Source: Bifidobacterium breve
GTDB taxonomy: Bacteria; Actinomycetota; Actinomycetes; Nanopelagicales; Nanopelagicaceae
Direction: 5' to 3'
Assembly: GCA_945876865.1 (NCBI GenBank)
Contig: CAMCPZ010000004.1
Location: forward strand, 1 to 59,398
DNA length: 59,398 nt
In this document: piece after piece, positions 34,408 through 43,406 of the stretch
Numbering within the stretch: position 1 is the first letter of the stretch
Layout: each line of letters starts with the position of its first letter
The notes under the pieces: model-generated
What the model was told of the DNA's origin: nothing
Seen by the model: the letters and a program-made list of their open reading frames with translations, nothing else
The model's database searches: none
Position numbers and translations under genes: made by a program

Positions 34408-36318
34408 TCAAGTAATTTCGCCAGTCTCCATATTAATACTCTGACCTGCTTTAGGTTGTTCGCTTAGGTAAGTAAATATGGACTCAGCAATATTGGGCCC
34501 GATACCAGGGATCGCCGCTAGTTCCGGTATCGAAGCTTTTCGGATTGCGGTTACGGAGCCAAACTGTTCAAGAAGGGCCGCTCTACGCGCCTCACCCAAT
34601 TTCGGAATATCGTCTAAAAGAGATTCAAGCATAACTTTCGAGCGCTTACTTCTATGAAACGTGATTGCAAAACGATGCGCTTCATCTCTGATTCGTTGTA
34701 GAAGATAGAGCCCTTCGCTGTGTCTAGGAAATATTACTGGCTCCTTGCTATCTACAAGCCACACTTCTTCAAGTCGCTTCGCCAGGCCACAAATAAATAT
34801 GTCAGATATGCCGAGTTCGGCCAACGCTTTTGAGGCCGCAGCAACCTGAGGTGCGCCACCATCAACGACAATTAATTGCGGCGGATATGCAAACTTTGGC
34901 CGGGCTCCGCCAGAGATAGATAACTCTGATGTATCAATTTCTCGCTCCGCTAAATACCGTTTCAATCTTCTAGTGAGAACATGATGCATGGCGCGCGTAT
35001 CATCGAATCCCGCTTCATCATCGATTGCGAATCTACGATAGTCACTCTTCTTGATTTGACCATCTTCAAATACCACCATAGAAGCAACCATGTGCTTTCC
35101 CTGAATATTTGAAATGTCGAAGCATTCGATACGTAACGGAAGCTCTGGAAGATCTAATAGATTGGCAATCTCCTCTAGGGCCCTACCCGAAACTGCCGCA
35201 TCATTAGAACGCTTACTGAGGTATTGGATGAGAGCTTGATGGGCATTGCGCTTTACGGTATTGATCACTTCAAACTTATCCCCACGTTGGGGCTTGGATA
35301 TCGATACCCGATGTCCAGATTTATCGGTCAACCAATTCTCAATTGTCTCAAGGTTTTCTGGCAATTCATCAACCAAGATTTCAGTAGGGGCATCGAGTTC
35401 AGAATAAATTTTGGAGATCATCGCTTCAATAACATTCTCGTCTTCGAGAACATCCGAGCGATCTAAAATCCAGGAGCGCGAACCCACTACTCGCCCAAAT
35501 CTCACCGTGAACATAGTTATGCTGGCGTGAGTTATTTCTGAATGCGTTGCTAGTAAATCAGCAGAGAAGTTGTCACTTAGAAAGGTACCAGAAGTTTCAG
35601 CAGATCTTTCAATCGCGGATATTTGATCCCGTATACGTGCCGCCTGTTCAAATTCTTCTCGCTCCGAGGCTTCGAGCATCTCTTTATTAAGCGTTGTTGC
35701 GATATCGCCTGAACTAGTGTCAACGAATTTCACAAGTTTCTTCGCAATTCCTAGATGTTCCTCTTTCGAAACCCAAGAGACACACGGCGCACTGCATTTG
35801 CCAATATCCCCAAGTAAGCATTGTCGCTTGCTCTTAACTGCCCTAGAGAAATTCGAATCGGTGCAACTGCGAATCGGATACAGCTTTTGAATTACATCAA
35901 AACTACTTCGCAGCGCCCAGGCATGAGCGTAAGGGCCAAAATATTTCACACCTGGCCGCTTCTTTGCTCGGGAGATAAAGAGCCGCGGAAATTCTTCAGC
36001 GATACTGACAGCAAGATAGGGATAAGACTTATCATCTTTAAATTGAATGTTGTATTTGGGATTTTCAGTTTTAATCCAAGTGAACTCAAGCTGTAACGCT
36101 TCGATTTCGGTGTTTACTATCGTCCAATCAACACGGACCGCTTCATGGACCATGCGATACGTTTTCTCGAGCAAGTTCTTCTGGAAATAAGAATTGAGTC
36201 GATTCTTTAAGTTCTTAGCTTTACCAACATAGATCACAACGCCCTTATCGTTGAAGAATCGATAGACACCAGGTTCGGTGGGAATTGATTCTGGGCGGTA
36301 ACTCGCAGGCTCACTCAT
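34408..36318 (-). CDS. uvrC: Excinuclease ABC subunit C
   Basis: Dual-incision nuclease of nucleotide excision repair. The 636-residue protein has the N-terminal GIY-YIG domain (GVYRFFNDKG...VIYVGKAKNLKNR) for the 3' cut, a UVR motif near residue 210 for UvrB contact, an RNase H-like domain with IECFDISNIQG and VVDGGAPQ for the 5' cut, and terminal helix-hairpin-helix motifs (IPGIGPNIAESIF). It starts two bases after the uvrA stop. Confidence 0.97.
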   Translation of the reverse strand: MSEPASYRPESIPTEPGVYRFFNDKGVVIYVGKAKNLKNRLNSYFQKNLLEKTYRMVHEAVRVDWTIVNTEIEALQLEFTWIKTENPKYNIQFKDDKSYPYLAVSIAEEFPRLFISRAKKRPGVKYFGPYAHAWALRSSFDVIQKLYPIRSCTDSNFSRAVKSKRQCLLGDIGKCSAPCVSWVSKEEHLGIAKKLVKFVDTSSGDIATTLNKEMLEASEREEFEQAARIRDQISAIERSAETSGTFLSDNFSADLLATHSEITHASITMFTVRFGRVVGSRSWILDRSDVLEDENVIEAMISKIYSELDAPTEILVDELPENLETIENWLTDKSGHRVSISKPQRGDKFEVINTVKRNAHQALIQYLSKRSNDAAVSGRALEEIANLLDLPELPLRIECFDISNIQGKHMVASMVVFEDGQIKKSDYRRFAIDDEAGFDDTRAMHHVLTRRLKRYLAEREIDTSELSISGGARPKFAYPPQLIVVDGGAPQVAAASKALAELGISDIFICGLAKRLEEVWLVDSKEPVIFPRHSEGLYLLQRIRDEAHRFAITFHRSKRSKVMLESLLDDIPKLGEARRAALLEQFGSVTAIRKASIPELAAIPGIGPNIAESIFTYLSEQPKAGQSINMETGEIT

Positions 36319-36320
36319 TG

Positions 36321-39164
36321 CTATCCCTTTAGCGAGGCTGCCAGAAACGTTCCGGTATAACTAGCTTTATTTTTTGCAACTGCTTCAGGTGTGCCTTCAG
36401 CCACAACAATTCCGCCACCAGAACCACCTTCTGGCCCTAGATCAATTACCCAATCTGCAGATTTGATTACATCTAAATTATGTTCAATAACAATTACAGT
36501 GTTGCCAGTATCCACTAAACGATTTAAAACAATCAGAAGTTTACGAACATCCTCGAAGTGAAGACCAGTCGTAGGTTCATCCAATACATAGATTGTGCGT
36601 CCAGTAGAGCGACGTTGAAGTTCGGTCGCTAACTTAACGCGCTGGGCTTCGCCGCCAGAAAGAGTTGGAGCGGATTGTCCCAGTCTTACATAACCAAGAC
36701 CTACATCATTTAAAGTCTTCAAATAGCGTGCAATTGCCGGAACAGATTCAAAGAAGGTGAAAGCCTCTTCGATTGGCATATTCAGAACTTCAGCAATTGT
36801 CTTGCCCTTGTAATGAACTTCTAAAGTTTCGCGGTTGTAACGAGCGCCATGACAGACTTCGCAAGGCACATAAACATCCGGCAGGAAGTTCATTTCAATA
36901 GTTATCGTTCCATCGCCAGCACAATTCTCGCAACGACCGCCCTTCACGTTAAATGAGAAGCGACCTTGTTGATAGCCACGAATTTTGGCCTCTGTTGTCT
37001 CAGCAAATAGAGCTCGGACCTTATCGAAGACACCCGTGTAAGTAGCTGGGTTAGACCTCGGAGTTCTACCAATCGGAGACTGATCAACATGAACTACTTT
37101 GTCCAGAAGTTCTAGTCCGGTAATCGTTTTATGACGACCGGGAACAATACGTGCACCATTTAATTTGTTAGCCAAAACTGAATACAAGATGTCATTTACA
37201 AGTGTTGACTTACCAGAACCACTCACACCAGATACAGCGACAAAAGCGCCTAACGGAAATGAGACATCTATATTCTGCAGGTTGTTCTCGCGTGCGCCTT
37301 TTACAACCAGACTTCGCTTGGCATCTAATTCGCGTCGTTTCTTCGGGACTTCAATCTTGGTTCGCCCTGCTAAATAGGCACCTGTAATTGAGTCTTTTGC
37401 TGTAATCAGAGCTTGATAATCGCCGGAGGAAACTACGTGTCCACCATGTTCACCTGCTCCAGGACCGATATCGACGATCCAGTCTGCGGTTCTAATTGTG
37501 TCTTCATCGTGTTCAACCACAATCAAGGTGTTTCCGAGATCGCGAAGTCTGGTTAACGTATCAATCAAACGTCGATTATCACGTTGGTGTAATCCAATAC
37601 TTGGTTCATCCAATACATATAGAACACCAACCAGCCCTGAACCTATCTGTGTCGCCAGACGAATTCGTTGTGCCTCTCCCCCAGAAAGAGTCGCAGCAGG
37701 TCTAGCAAGAGACAGATAATCCAAGCCAACATCAAGAAGAAAACCGAGCCGGGCATTGACCTCTTTGAGAACACGTTCGGCAATCTGTTTTTCGCGAGCA
37801 TTTAAGGAAATCTTCTTTAGGAAATCTGCGCATTCTTTAATCGAAAGTTCGCAGATTGCAGCGATGCTCTTATCGCCAATTGTTACTGCAAGAACTTCAG
37901 GCTTTAAGCGAGATCCTTTGCAGACTGGACAGGGAGTTTCGCGCATATAAGCTTCAAATTTATCCCGAGAATAATCGCTATCAGTCTCTAAATGGCGACG
38001 TTCGATAAAGGAGACAACGCCCTCGAAACCAGTTGAGTAATTGCGATCACGGCCATATCTATTTTTATATTTAACATGAACTTCGAAATCCCAGCCATTA
38101 AGAAGTGCATCCTTCGCCTTTGCAGGCAACTTCTTCCACGGAGTATCCATCGAAAATTTAAGCTCTTTCGCCAAACCTTCAACCAGTCGCGCCCAATATC
38201 CAGTTGATTGACCGCCAGCCCAAGGTGCAATCGCGCCCTCGTTGATTGAAAGTTCATCGTTCGGGATTACTAACTCTTCGTCGACTTCAAGTTTCGTGCC
38301 AATACCTGAGCAATCCGGACAGGCGCCAAAGGGTGAGTTAAACGAGAAAGATCTGGGTTCAAGTTCTTCAAAAGAGAGACCGCAATCATGACAGGCCATG
38401 TGCTCGCTATATGTTCGCTCTTTATCTGGCGAACCAACTTTCTTGTCTACAAAATCTAGAATGACTAACCCACTTGCAAGTCGTAGTGCAGTTTCAATCG
38501 AATCTGTTAAACGCGTCTTTGATTCTGCCTTTACAGTCAAGCGATCGACCACAACTTCAATCGTGTGCTTCTCTTGTTTCTTCAACTTAGGAACTTCCGC
38601 GATTGGATAGACAGTTCCATTAACACGAACTCGAGAGAATCCCTGAGTTGTGAAATCTTTAAAGAGATCGAGAAACTCACCTTTTCGGGCACGTATTACT
38701 GGCGCAAGAACCAAGAATTTTGTATCAACAGGCATTGCAAGTATTTGATCGACAATATTCTGGGGAGTCTGTTTCGCAATCGCCTCTCCACATTTAGGAC
38801 AATGTGGTCGACCGGCTCGAGCAAAGAGCAGGCGCAAATAATCGTAAACCTCGGTAATTGTTCCGACAGTTGAACGTGGATTTCGATTCGTTGATTTCTG
38901 ATCGATTGAGACTGCTGGTGAAAGTCCTTCAATGAAATCGACGTCTGGCTTATCCATCTGTCCAAGGAATTGGCGCGCATATGCCGAAAGTGACTCGACA
39001 TAACGACGTTGCCCTTCAGCAAAGATTGTGTCGAATGCTAGAGATGATTTTCCAGATCCGGATAATCCAGTAAAAACGATTAATGAGTTACGAGGAAGGT
39101 CGATTGAGACGTTCTTCAAATTATGCTCGCGAGCACCGCGAACAACTAAACGATCAATGCTCAA
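36321..39164 (-). CDS. uvrA: Excinuclease ABC subunit A
   Basis: Damage-recognition ATPase with two ABC domains in 947 residues. Walker A motifs are [11 protein letters not shown] and [10 protein letters not shown], both signatures read LSGGEAQR, and zinc-binding CxxC pairs occur in the insertion ([14 protein letters not shown]) and the C-terminal module ([14 protein letters not shown]). uvrB and uvrA overlap by four bases, so repair subunits are coupled. The actinobacterial uvrA-uvrB genes are usually LexA targets; I saw no LexA box in the few bases available upstream. Confidence 0.98.
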   Translation of the reverse strand: MSIDRLVVRGAREHNLKNVSIDLPRNSLIVFTGLSGSGKSSLAFDTIFAEGQRRYVESLSAYARQFLGQMDKPDVDFIEGLSPAVSIDQKSTNRNPRSTVGTITEVYDYLRLLFARAGRPHCPKCGEAIAKQTPQNIVDQILAMPVDTKFLVLAPVIRARKGEFLDLFKDFTTQGFSRVRVNGTVYPIAEVPKLKKQEKHTIEVVVDRLTVKAESKTRLTDSIETALRLASGLVILDFVDKKVGSPDKERTYSEHMACHDCGLSFEELEPRSFSFNSPFGACPDCSGIGTKLEVDEELVIPNDELSINEGAIAPWAGGQSTGYWARLVEGLAKELKFSMDTPWKKLPAKAKDALLNGWDFEVHVKYKNRYGRDRNYSTGFEGVVSFIERRHLETDSDYSRDKFEAYMRETPCPVCKGSRLKPEVLAVTIGDKSIAAICELSIKECADFLKKISLNAREKQIAERVLKEVNARLGFLLDVGLDYLSLARPAATLSGGEAQRIRLATQIGSGLVGVLYVLDEPSIGLHQRDNRRLIDTLTRLRDLGNTLIVVEHDEDTIRTADWIVDIGPGAGEHGGHVVSSGDYQALITAKDSITGAYLAGRTKIEVPKKRRELDAKRSLVVKGARENNLQNIDVSFPLGAFVAVSGVSGSGKSTLVNDILYSVLANKLNGARIVPGRHKTITGLELLDKVVHVDQSPIGRTPRSNPATYTGVFDKVRALFAETTEAKIRGYQQGRFSFNVKGGRCENCAGDGTITIEMNFLPDVYVPCEVCHGARYNRETLEVHYKGKTIAEVLNMPIEEAFTFFESVPAIARYLKTLNDVGLGYVRLGQSAPTLSGGEAQRVKLATELQRRSTGRTIYVLDEPTTGLHFEDVRKLLIVLNRLVDTGNTVIVIEHNLDVIKSADWVIDLGPEGGSGGGIVVAEGTPEAVAKNKASYTGTFLAASLKG

Positions 39165-41215
39165 GTGCCCGCCTCTTCCATTCCGCGAAGCTCTTTCTTG
39201 AGCTCTCGGATCTCATCTCGGAATCTAGCTGCGAGTTCGAACTGCAAATCTCCCGCTGCCAGTTTCATCTGATCTGTAAGGGATTCTATGAGACCAATAA
39301 GTTCTTGTCTTGGTAGGGAGTGGCCAGAAATCTTAATTCCAGATGAAACCCCCTTAGAACTCAGAGTTTCAGTGTCTTCGGCCTCTTTAGTAATCAAATC
39401 TGTAATGTCCGCAATCTTTTTGCGCAATGGCGTCGGATCGATTCCGTGTTCGGTGTTGTATGCAACCTGTTTCTCCCGACGGCGATTTGTCTCATCAATC
39501 GCTTGCGCCATCGCGGGAGTAATGCTGTCGGCATACATGTGCACTTCACCAGAAACATTTCTTGCCGCGCGACCAATGGTTTGAATAAGTGAAGTAGCTG
39601 ACCGAAGGAAGCCTTGTTTGTCAGCATCCAGAATTGCAACTAAGGAAACCTCGGGAAGATCGAGTCCTTCACGAAGCAAGTTGATTCCGATTAAAACATC
39701 ATATTCACCAGATCTAAGCTCGCGAAGTAATTCAACCCGACGGAGTGTGTCCACTTCGGAGTGCAAATAACGAACTCTTATTCCAAGCCCCATCAAATAA
39801 TCAGTTAAATCCTCAGACATTTTCTTGGTCAAAGTTGTGACCAAAATTCTTTCATTCCTCGCCGCGCGAAGATTTATCTCATATACCAAATCATCAATCT
39901 GGCCCTTAATTGGTTTTATAACTATTTGGGGATCAACAAGCCCAGTCGGTCTAATGACTTGCTCTACGAATTGTCCACCAGTCTTCTCAAGTTCATATTT
40001 ACCAGGCGTTGCAGACAAGTAAACAGTCTGGCCTTTCCGTTCAATAAATTCTGCGAATCTAAGTGGTCGGTTGTCCATCGCAGACGGCAATCTAAATCCG
40101 TGTTCAACCAATGTGCGTTTACGAGAGGCATCGCCTTCATACATGGCACCAATTTGCGGCACAGTTACATGGGATTCATCAATGACAACTAGAAAATCTT
40201 CTGGGAAATAATCAAGTAGGCAGTTCGGTGGCGAACCCGCTTCTCGCCCATCGATGTGACGGGAATAATTCTCGATACCAGAACAGAAACCAAGTTGGCG
40301 CATCATCTCGATGTCAAAGGTGGTCCGCATCCGGATGCGTTGAGCTTCAAGCAATTTATTCTGACGCTCAAACTCATCCACCTTGGATTCCATTTCAATT
40401 TCGATAGCCGAGATCGCACGGTTCATAGTTTCAGGTCCAGCCGAATAATGGCTAGCCGGAAATATATACATTTCGGTTTCATCACGGATGATTTCGCCGG
40501 TTAATGGGTGCAACGTTGTAATTCGCTCGATCTCATCACCAAACATTTCAATTCGCAAGGCCAACTCTTCATACATAGGAATGATCTCAATAGTGTCGCC
40601 ACGAACTCGAAATGTTCCACGTTCAAATGCCATATCATTTCGCTTGTATTGAATATCAACAAACTTACGCAATAACTTATTGCGTTCTATTGAATCACCA
40701 ACCTGCAATTTAATCATTCGATCTACATACTCTTGGGGAGTCCCTAGGCCGTAAATACAAGAAACCGTTGCAACAACAATTACATCCCGGCGAGTAAGCA
40801 ATGAATTAGTAGCCGAGTGTCGAAGCCGTTCTACTTCACTGTTTACCGAACTATCTTTCTCGATAAAGGTATCGGTCTGTGGGACATATGCCTCGGGTTG
40901 GTAATAGTCGTAATAGGAAACAAAATATTCAACCGCGTTGTTAGGCATCAACTCGCGGAACTCGTTTGCCAATTGAGCAGCTAAAGTTTTATTCGGAGCT
41001 AGAACAAGAGTTGGACGTTGCAGCTTTTCGATGAGCCAGGCAGTCGTTGCAGATTTACCCGTTCCGGTTGCGCCAAGAAGAACTACATCAGACTCTCCCG
41101 CGTTGATCCGCATTGCAAGTTCTGCAATTGCTGATGGTTGATCTCCTGAAGGGATGTAATCACTAATAACTTCAAATGGATTTACTTTGCGCTGTAGCTC
41201 AGTTATTGGGCGCAT
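39161..41215 (-). CDS. uvrB: Excinuclease ABC subunit B
   Basis: Helicase-like damage verification subunit, 684 residues. Visible parts are the P-loop [12 protein letters not shown] (about 48-59), the beta-hairpin start [20 protein letters not shown] near residue 100, the helicase motif [11 protein letters not shown] and a C-terminal UVR motif ([20 protein letters not shown]) that pairs with UvrC. It begins three bases after the coaE stop. Confidence 0.98.
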   Translation of the reverse strand: MRPITELQRKVNPFEVISDYIPSGDQPSAIAELAMRINAGESDVVLLGATGTGKSATTAWLIEKLQRPTLVLAPNKTLAAQLANEFRELMPNNAVEYFVSYYDYYQPEAYVPQTDTFIEKDSSVNSEVERLRHSATNSLLTRRDVIVVATVSCIYGLGTPQEYVDRMIKLQVGDSIERNKLLRKFVDIQYKRNDMAFERGTFRVRGDTIEIIPMYEELALRIEMFGDEIERITTLHPLTGEIIRDETEMYIFPASHYSAGPETMNRAISAIEIEMESKVDEFERQNKLLEAQRIRMRTTFDIEMMRQLGFCSGIENYSRHIDGREAGSPPNCLLDYFPEDFLVVIDESHVTVPQIGAMYEGDASRKRTLVEHGFRLPSAMDNRPLRFAEFIERKGQTVYLSATPGKYELEKTGGQFVEQVIRPTGLVDPQIVIKPIKGQIDDLVYEINLRAARNERILVTTLTKKMSEDLTDYLMGLGIRVRYLHSEVDTLRRVELLRELRSGEYDVLIGINLLREGLDLPEVSLVAILDADKQGFLRSATSLIQTIGRAARNVSGEVHMYADSITPAMAQAIDETNRRREKQVAYNTEHGIDPTPLRKKIADITDLITKEAEDTETLSSKGVSSGIKISGHSLPRQELIGLIESLTDQMKLAAGDLQFELAARFRDEIRELKKELRGMEEAGT

Positions 41216-41218
41216 AAC

Positions 41219-41824
41219 TTAAGAAATATTCGCTCTGGCCCGCGGAAGTAAGACATCCTCATAAACGTTTTCTACCTGCCGAAGCAATGAATCAAGGTCG
41301 CCATCATTTTTAAAGATTAGATCTGCGATCTCTGCCCGTTGCTCATCTGTCGCCTGAACTTTTATTCGAGCTTCAATTTCATAACCCTTTAGGCCGCGGC
41401 TTTTAAGTCTTGAAATGCGATTCTCTAGGCTGGCCTCTACAGTAATTACATAATCAAATCTATCTTGACCCTTTGTTTCAACCAGGATTGGGATCTGGTA
41501 AATAATCACAGCATCCTCTGGGCTAACTTCAACAATCTCGTCGAAGGCCTCAGCCACACGCGGATGAATGATCGCTTCTAAAGTTTTGCGAGCACCAGGA
41601 TCTGAAAAGACGACTTGGCCTAGTTTACTGCGATCTAAGATTCCATTGGTAAGAATTTCATCACCAAAAGTTGCTACTAGTTCATCAAAGCCATCTGTTC
41701 CACGCTCGATAACATCGCGGGCAAGTTGATCGGCATCCACAACAACTGCGCCCAAGTCTTCGAAGAAATCTCCGGCGGCAGATTTACCAGACCCGATACC
41801 GCCGGTAAGGGCAACCTTTATCAC
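41219..41824 (-). CDS. coaE: Dephospho-CoA kinase
   Basis: Last step of coenzyme A synthesis, ATP-dependent phosphorylation of dephospho-CoA. The 201-residue protein has the P-loop LTGGIGSGKSA, DADQLARDVIERG and the lid with RGLKGYEIEARI. The start codon is GTG, six bases after TAAGAT, so it should be leaderless; this promoter lies just beyond the rpsA terminator. It opens a long minus-strand run coaE-uvrB-uvrA-uvrC-rapZ-yvcK-whiA. Confidence 0.94.
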   Translation of the reverse strand: MIKVALTGGIGSGKSAAGDFFEDLGAVVVDADQLARDVIERGTDGFDELVATFGDEILTNGILDRSKLGQVVFSDPGARKTLEAIIHPRVAEAFDEIVEVSPEDAVIIYQIPILVETKGQDRFDYVITVEASLENRISRLKSRGLKGYEIEARIKVQATDEQRAEIADLIFKNDGDLDSLLRQVENVYEDVLLPRARANIS

Positions 41825-41830
41825 GTTGGA

Positions 41831-41836
41831 ATCTTA
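41831..41836 (-). promoter_or_regulatory. coaE -10 element, leaderless type (TAAGAT-N6-GTG)
   Basis: Minus-strand TAAGAT is followed by TCCAAC and the coaE GTG. It shows that the rule also holds for a GTG-start gene. It lies 26 bases from the end of the rpsA terminator hairpin. Confidence 0.65.
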
Positions 41837-41861
41837 TCTTTTAAAGTGCGAAGCAAATGAA

Positions 41862-41889
41862 AAGGGCCCCGACCGAGGTCAGGGCCCTT
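41862..41889 (-). terminator. Rho-independent-type terminator after rpsA
   Basis: Minus strand: AAGGGCCCTGACC, a two-base turn CT, then GGTCGGGGCCCTT, with one G-U pair. The GC-rich stem starts 11 bases past the rpsA stop and is followed by TTTTC. It separates rpsA from coaE. Confidence 0.82.
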
Positions 41890-41900
41890 AACTCTATTTA

Positions 41901-43256
41901 TTATTCTGCGGCTGTTTCTGCAGCAGGTGCATCGCCAGCAGCGGCATCGGCAGCTTTAGCCTCTTCCTTCTGCTTGCGGTGTGCCATGAAGCGGGTTTGC
42001 GCCTCAGCATATTGACGTTCCCACTCTTCGCGTTGCGCTTCATAACCTGGACGCCACTCTTGAGAATCAGCATCGAAACCTTCTGGATAAATGAAGTTTC
42101 CTTGTGCATCGTAGCGAGCAGACATTCCATATTGGGTTGGATCGAATGCTTCGATCTCTACTTCATGACCTTCATTAGCTTGCTTCAATGAAAGAGAGAT
42201 ACGACGACGTTCTAGATCGATATCAATGATCTTTACAAATAGCTCGTCGCCAACTTGAACAACTTGCTCTGGAATCTCAACGTGGCGTTCGGCCAACTCT
42301 GAAATGTGAACTAGTCCTTCGATTCCTTCGAATACTCGAATGAATGCACCGAATGGAACAAGTTTAGTAACTTCACCAGGAACAACTTGGTTAATTGTGT
42401 GTGTGCGAGCAAATGCTTGCCATGGATCTTCTTGAGTCGCCTTGAGAGAAAGCGATACGCGCTCACGTTCGAAGTCAACTTCTAGAACTTCAACGGTCAC
42501 TGCATCGCCAACTTCTACAACTTCATTTGGATGATCAATGTGCTTCCATGAAAGTTCAGATACGTGAACCAAACCATCTACGCCACCAAGGTCCACGAAG
42601 GCACCGAAGTTAACGATTGATGAAACAACACCAGAACGAACCTGACCCTTTTCAAGTTGGTTCAGGAATGTTGTGCGTGAAGCTGATTGGGTTTGTTCTA
42701 GGAATGCCCGACGTGAAAGGACAACGTTATTGCGATTCTTATCTAGTTCGATAATGCGAGCTTCAACTTGTTGTCCGATGTAAGGAGTCAGGTCGCGAAC
42801 GCGGCGCATTTCTACTAGAGATGCTGGAAGGAAGCCACGAAGACCGATGTCAACGATTAGGCCACCCTTAACAACTTCAATAACAGTTCCGGTGACAACT
42901 TCGTCACGCTCTTTCTTTCCTTCGATATCTCCCCAGGCGCGTTCGTATTGTGCGCGCTTCTTTGAAAGGATTAAACGACCTTCTTTATCTTCCTTGGTAA
43001 TTACAAGTGCTTCAACGCGATCGCCGACAGAAACAATCTCTGAAGGATCAATGTCGTGGCGGATAGATAGTTCGCGGGAAGGAATAACACCTTCGGTCTT
43101 GTAACCAATATCTAGCAAAACTTCTTCGCGATCAATTTGAACAACGGTTCCGATAACTAGATCGCCATCATTAAAATTCTTAATTGTGCCTTCGATTGCG
43201 GCAAGAAAATCTTCGGCTGAGCCGATGTCGTTTACTGTGATTTGTGTAGGGGTCAA
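41901..43256 (-). CDS. rpsA: 30S ribosomal protein S1
   Basis: RNA-binding ribosomal protein that helps load mRNAs. The 451-residue protein has four S1 domains (each with a GDxVxGxV or VGDxVxVxVL-type strand, e.g. GVVSSIVNFGAFVDLGG) and an acidic/alanine-rich tail. Four domains is the short actinobacterial form. The best start is TTG giving MTPTQITVNDIGSAEDFLAAIEG, which matches the VNDIG N-terminus of actinobacterial S1. There is no Shine-Dalgarno sequence upstream; possible -10 hexamers (TATTCC, TAGAAT) lie so close that the leader is zero to a few bases. A terminator follows. Confidence 0.95.
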   Translation of the reverse strand: MTPTQITVNDIGSAEDFLAAIEGTIKNFNDGDLVIGTVVQIDREEVLLDIGYKTEGVIPSRELSIRHDIDPSEIVSVGDRVEALVITKEDKEGRLILSKKRAQYERAWGDIEGKKERDEVVTGTVIEVVKGGLIVDIGLRGFLPASLVEMRRVRDLTPYIGQQVEARIIELDKNRNNVVLSRRAFLEQTQSASRTTFLNQLEKGQVRSGVVSSIVNFGAFVDLGGVDGLVHVSELSWKHIDHPNEVVEVGDAVTVEVLEVDFERERVSLSLKATQEDPWQAFARTHTINQVVPGEVTKLVPFGAFIRVFEGIEGLVHISELAERHVEIPEQVVQVGDELFVKIIDIDLERRRISLSLKQANEGHEVEIEAFDPTQYGMSARYDAQGNFIYPEGFDADSQEWRPGYEAQREEWERQYAEAQTRFMAHRKQKEEAKAADAAAGDAPAAETAAE

Positions 43257-43406
43257 AATTCTACGAAGGAATAGAAGTAGTAGGGATAGGACAGTTCATA
43301 AAATTCATGAATATGGCTGATTCACGAAGGGCTAAGGCTACTTGCGTGCTGCTGGATGGTCAAAATTCGGGCCTGACCTCAAAAAAGAGCGGTCTATTTA
43401 GCGTAA
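43257..43406 (-). promoter_or_regulatory. rpsA promoter region
   Basis: This 150-base gap between polA stop and rpsA start carries several -10-like hexamers on the minus strand (TATTCC at 43273-43268, TAGAAT at 43263-43258) and the palindrome ATTCATGAAT (43302-43311). No clear -35 or Shine-Dalgarno sequence is seen. It is the longest non-coding gap in this part of the window, consistent with a highly regulated ribosomal gene. Confidence 0.5.

Noticed and set aside
41825-41861. LexA box upstream of the coaE-uvrBA run
   Set aside because: The gap contains no TCGAAC-N4-GTTCGA-like palindrome; only the leaderless -10 and the rpsA terminator are visible.
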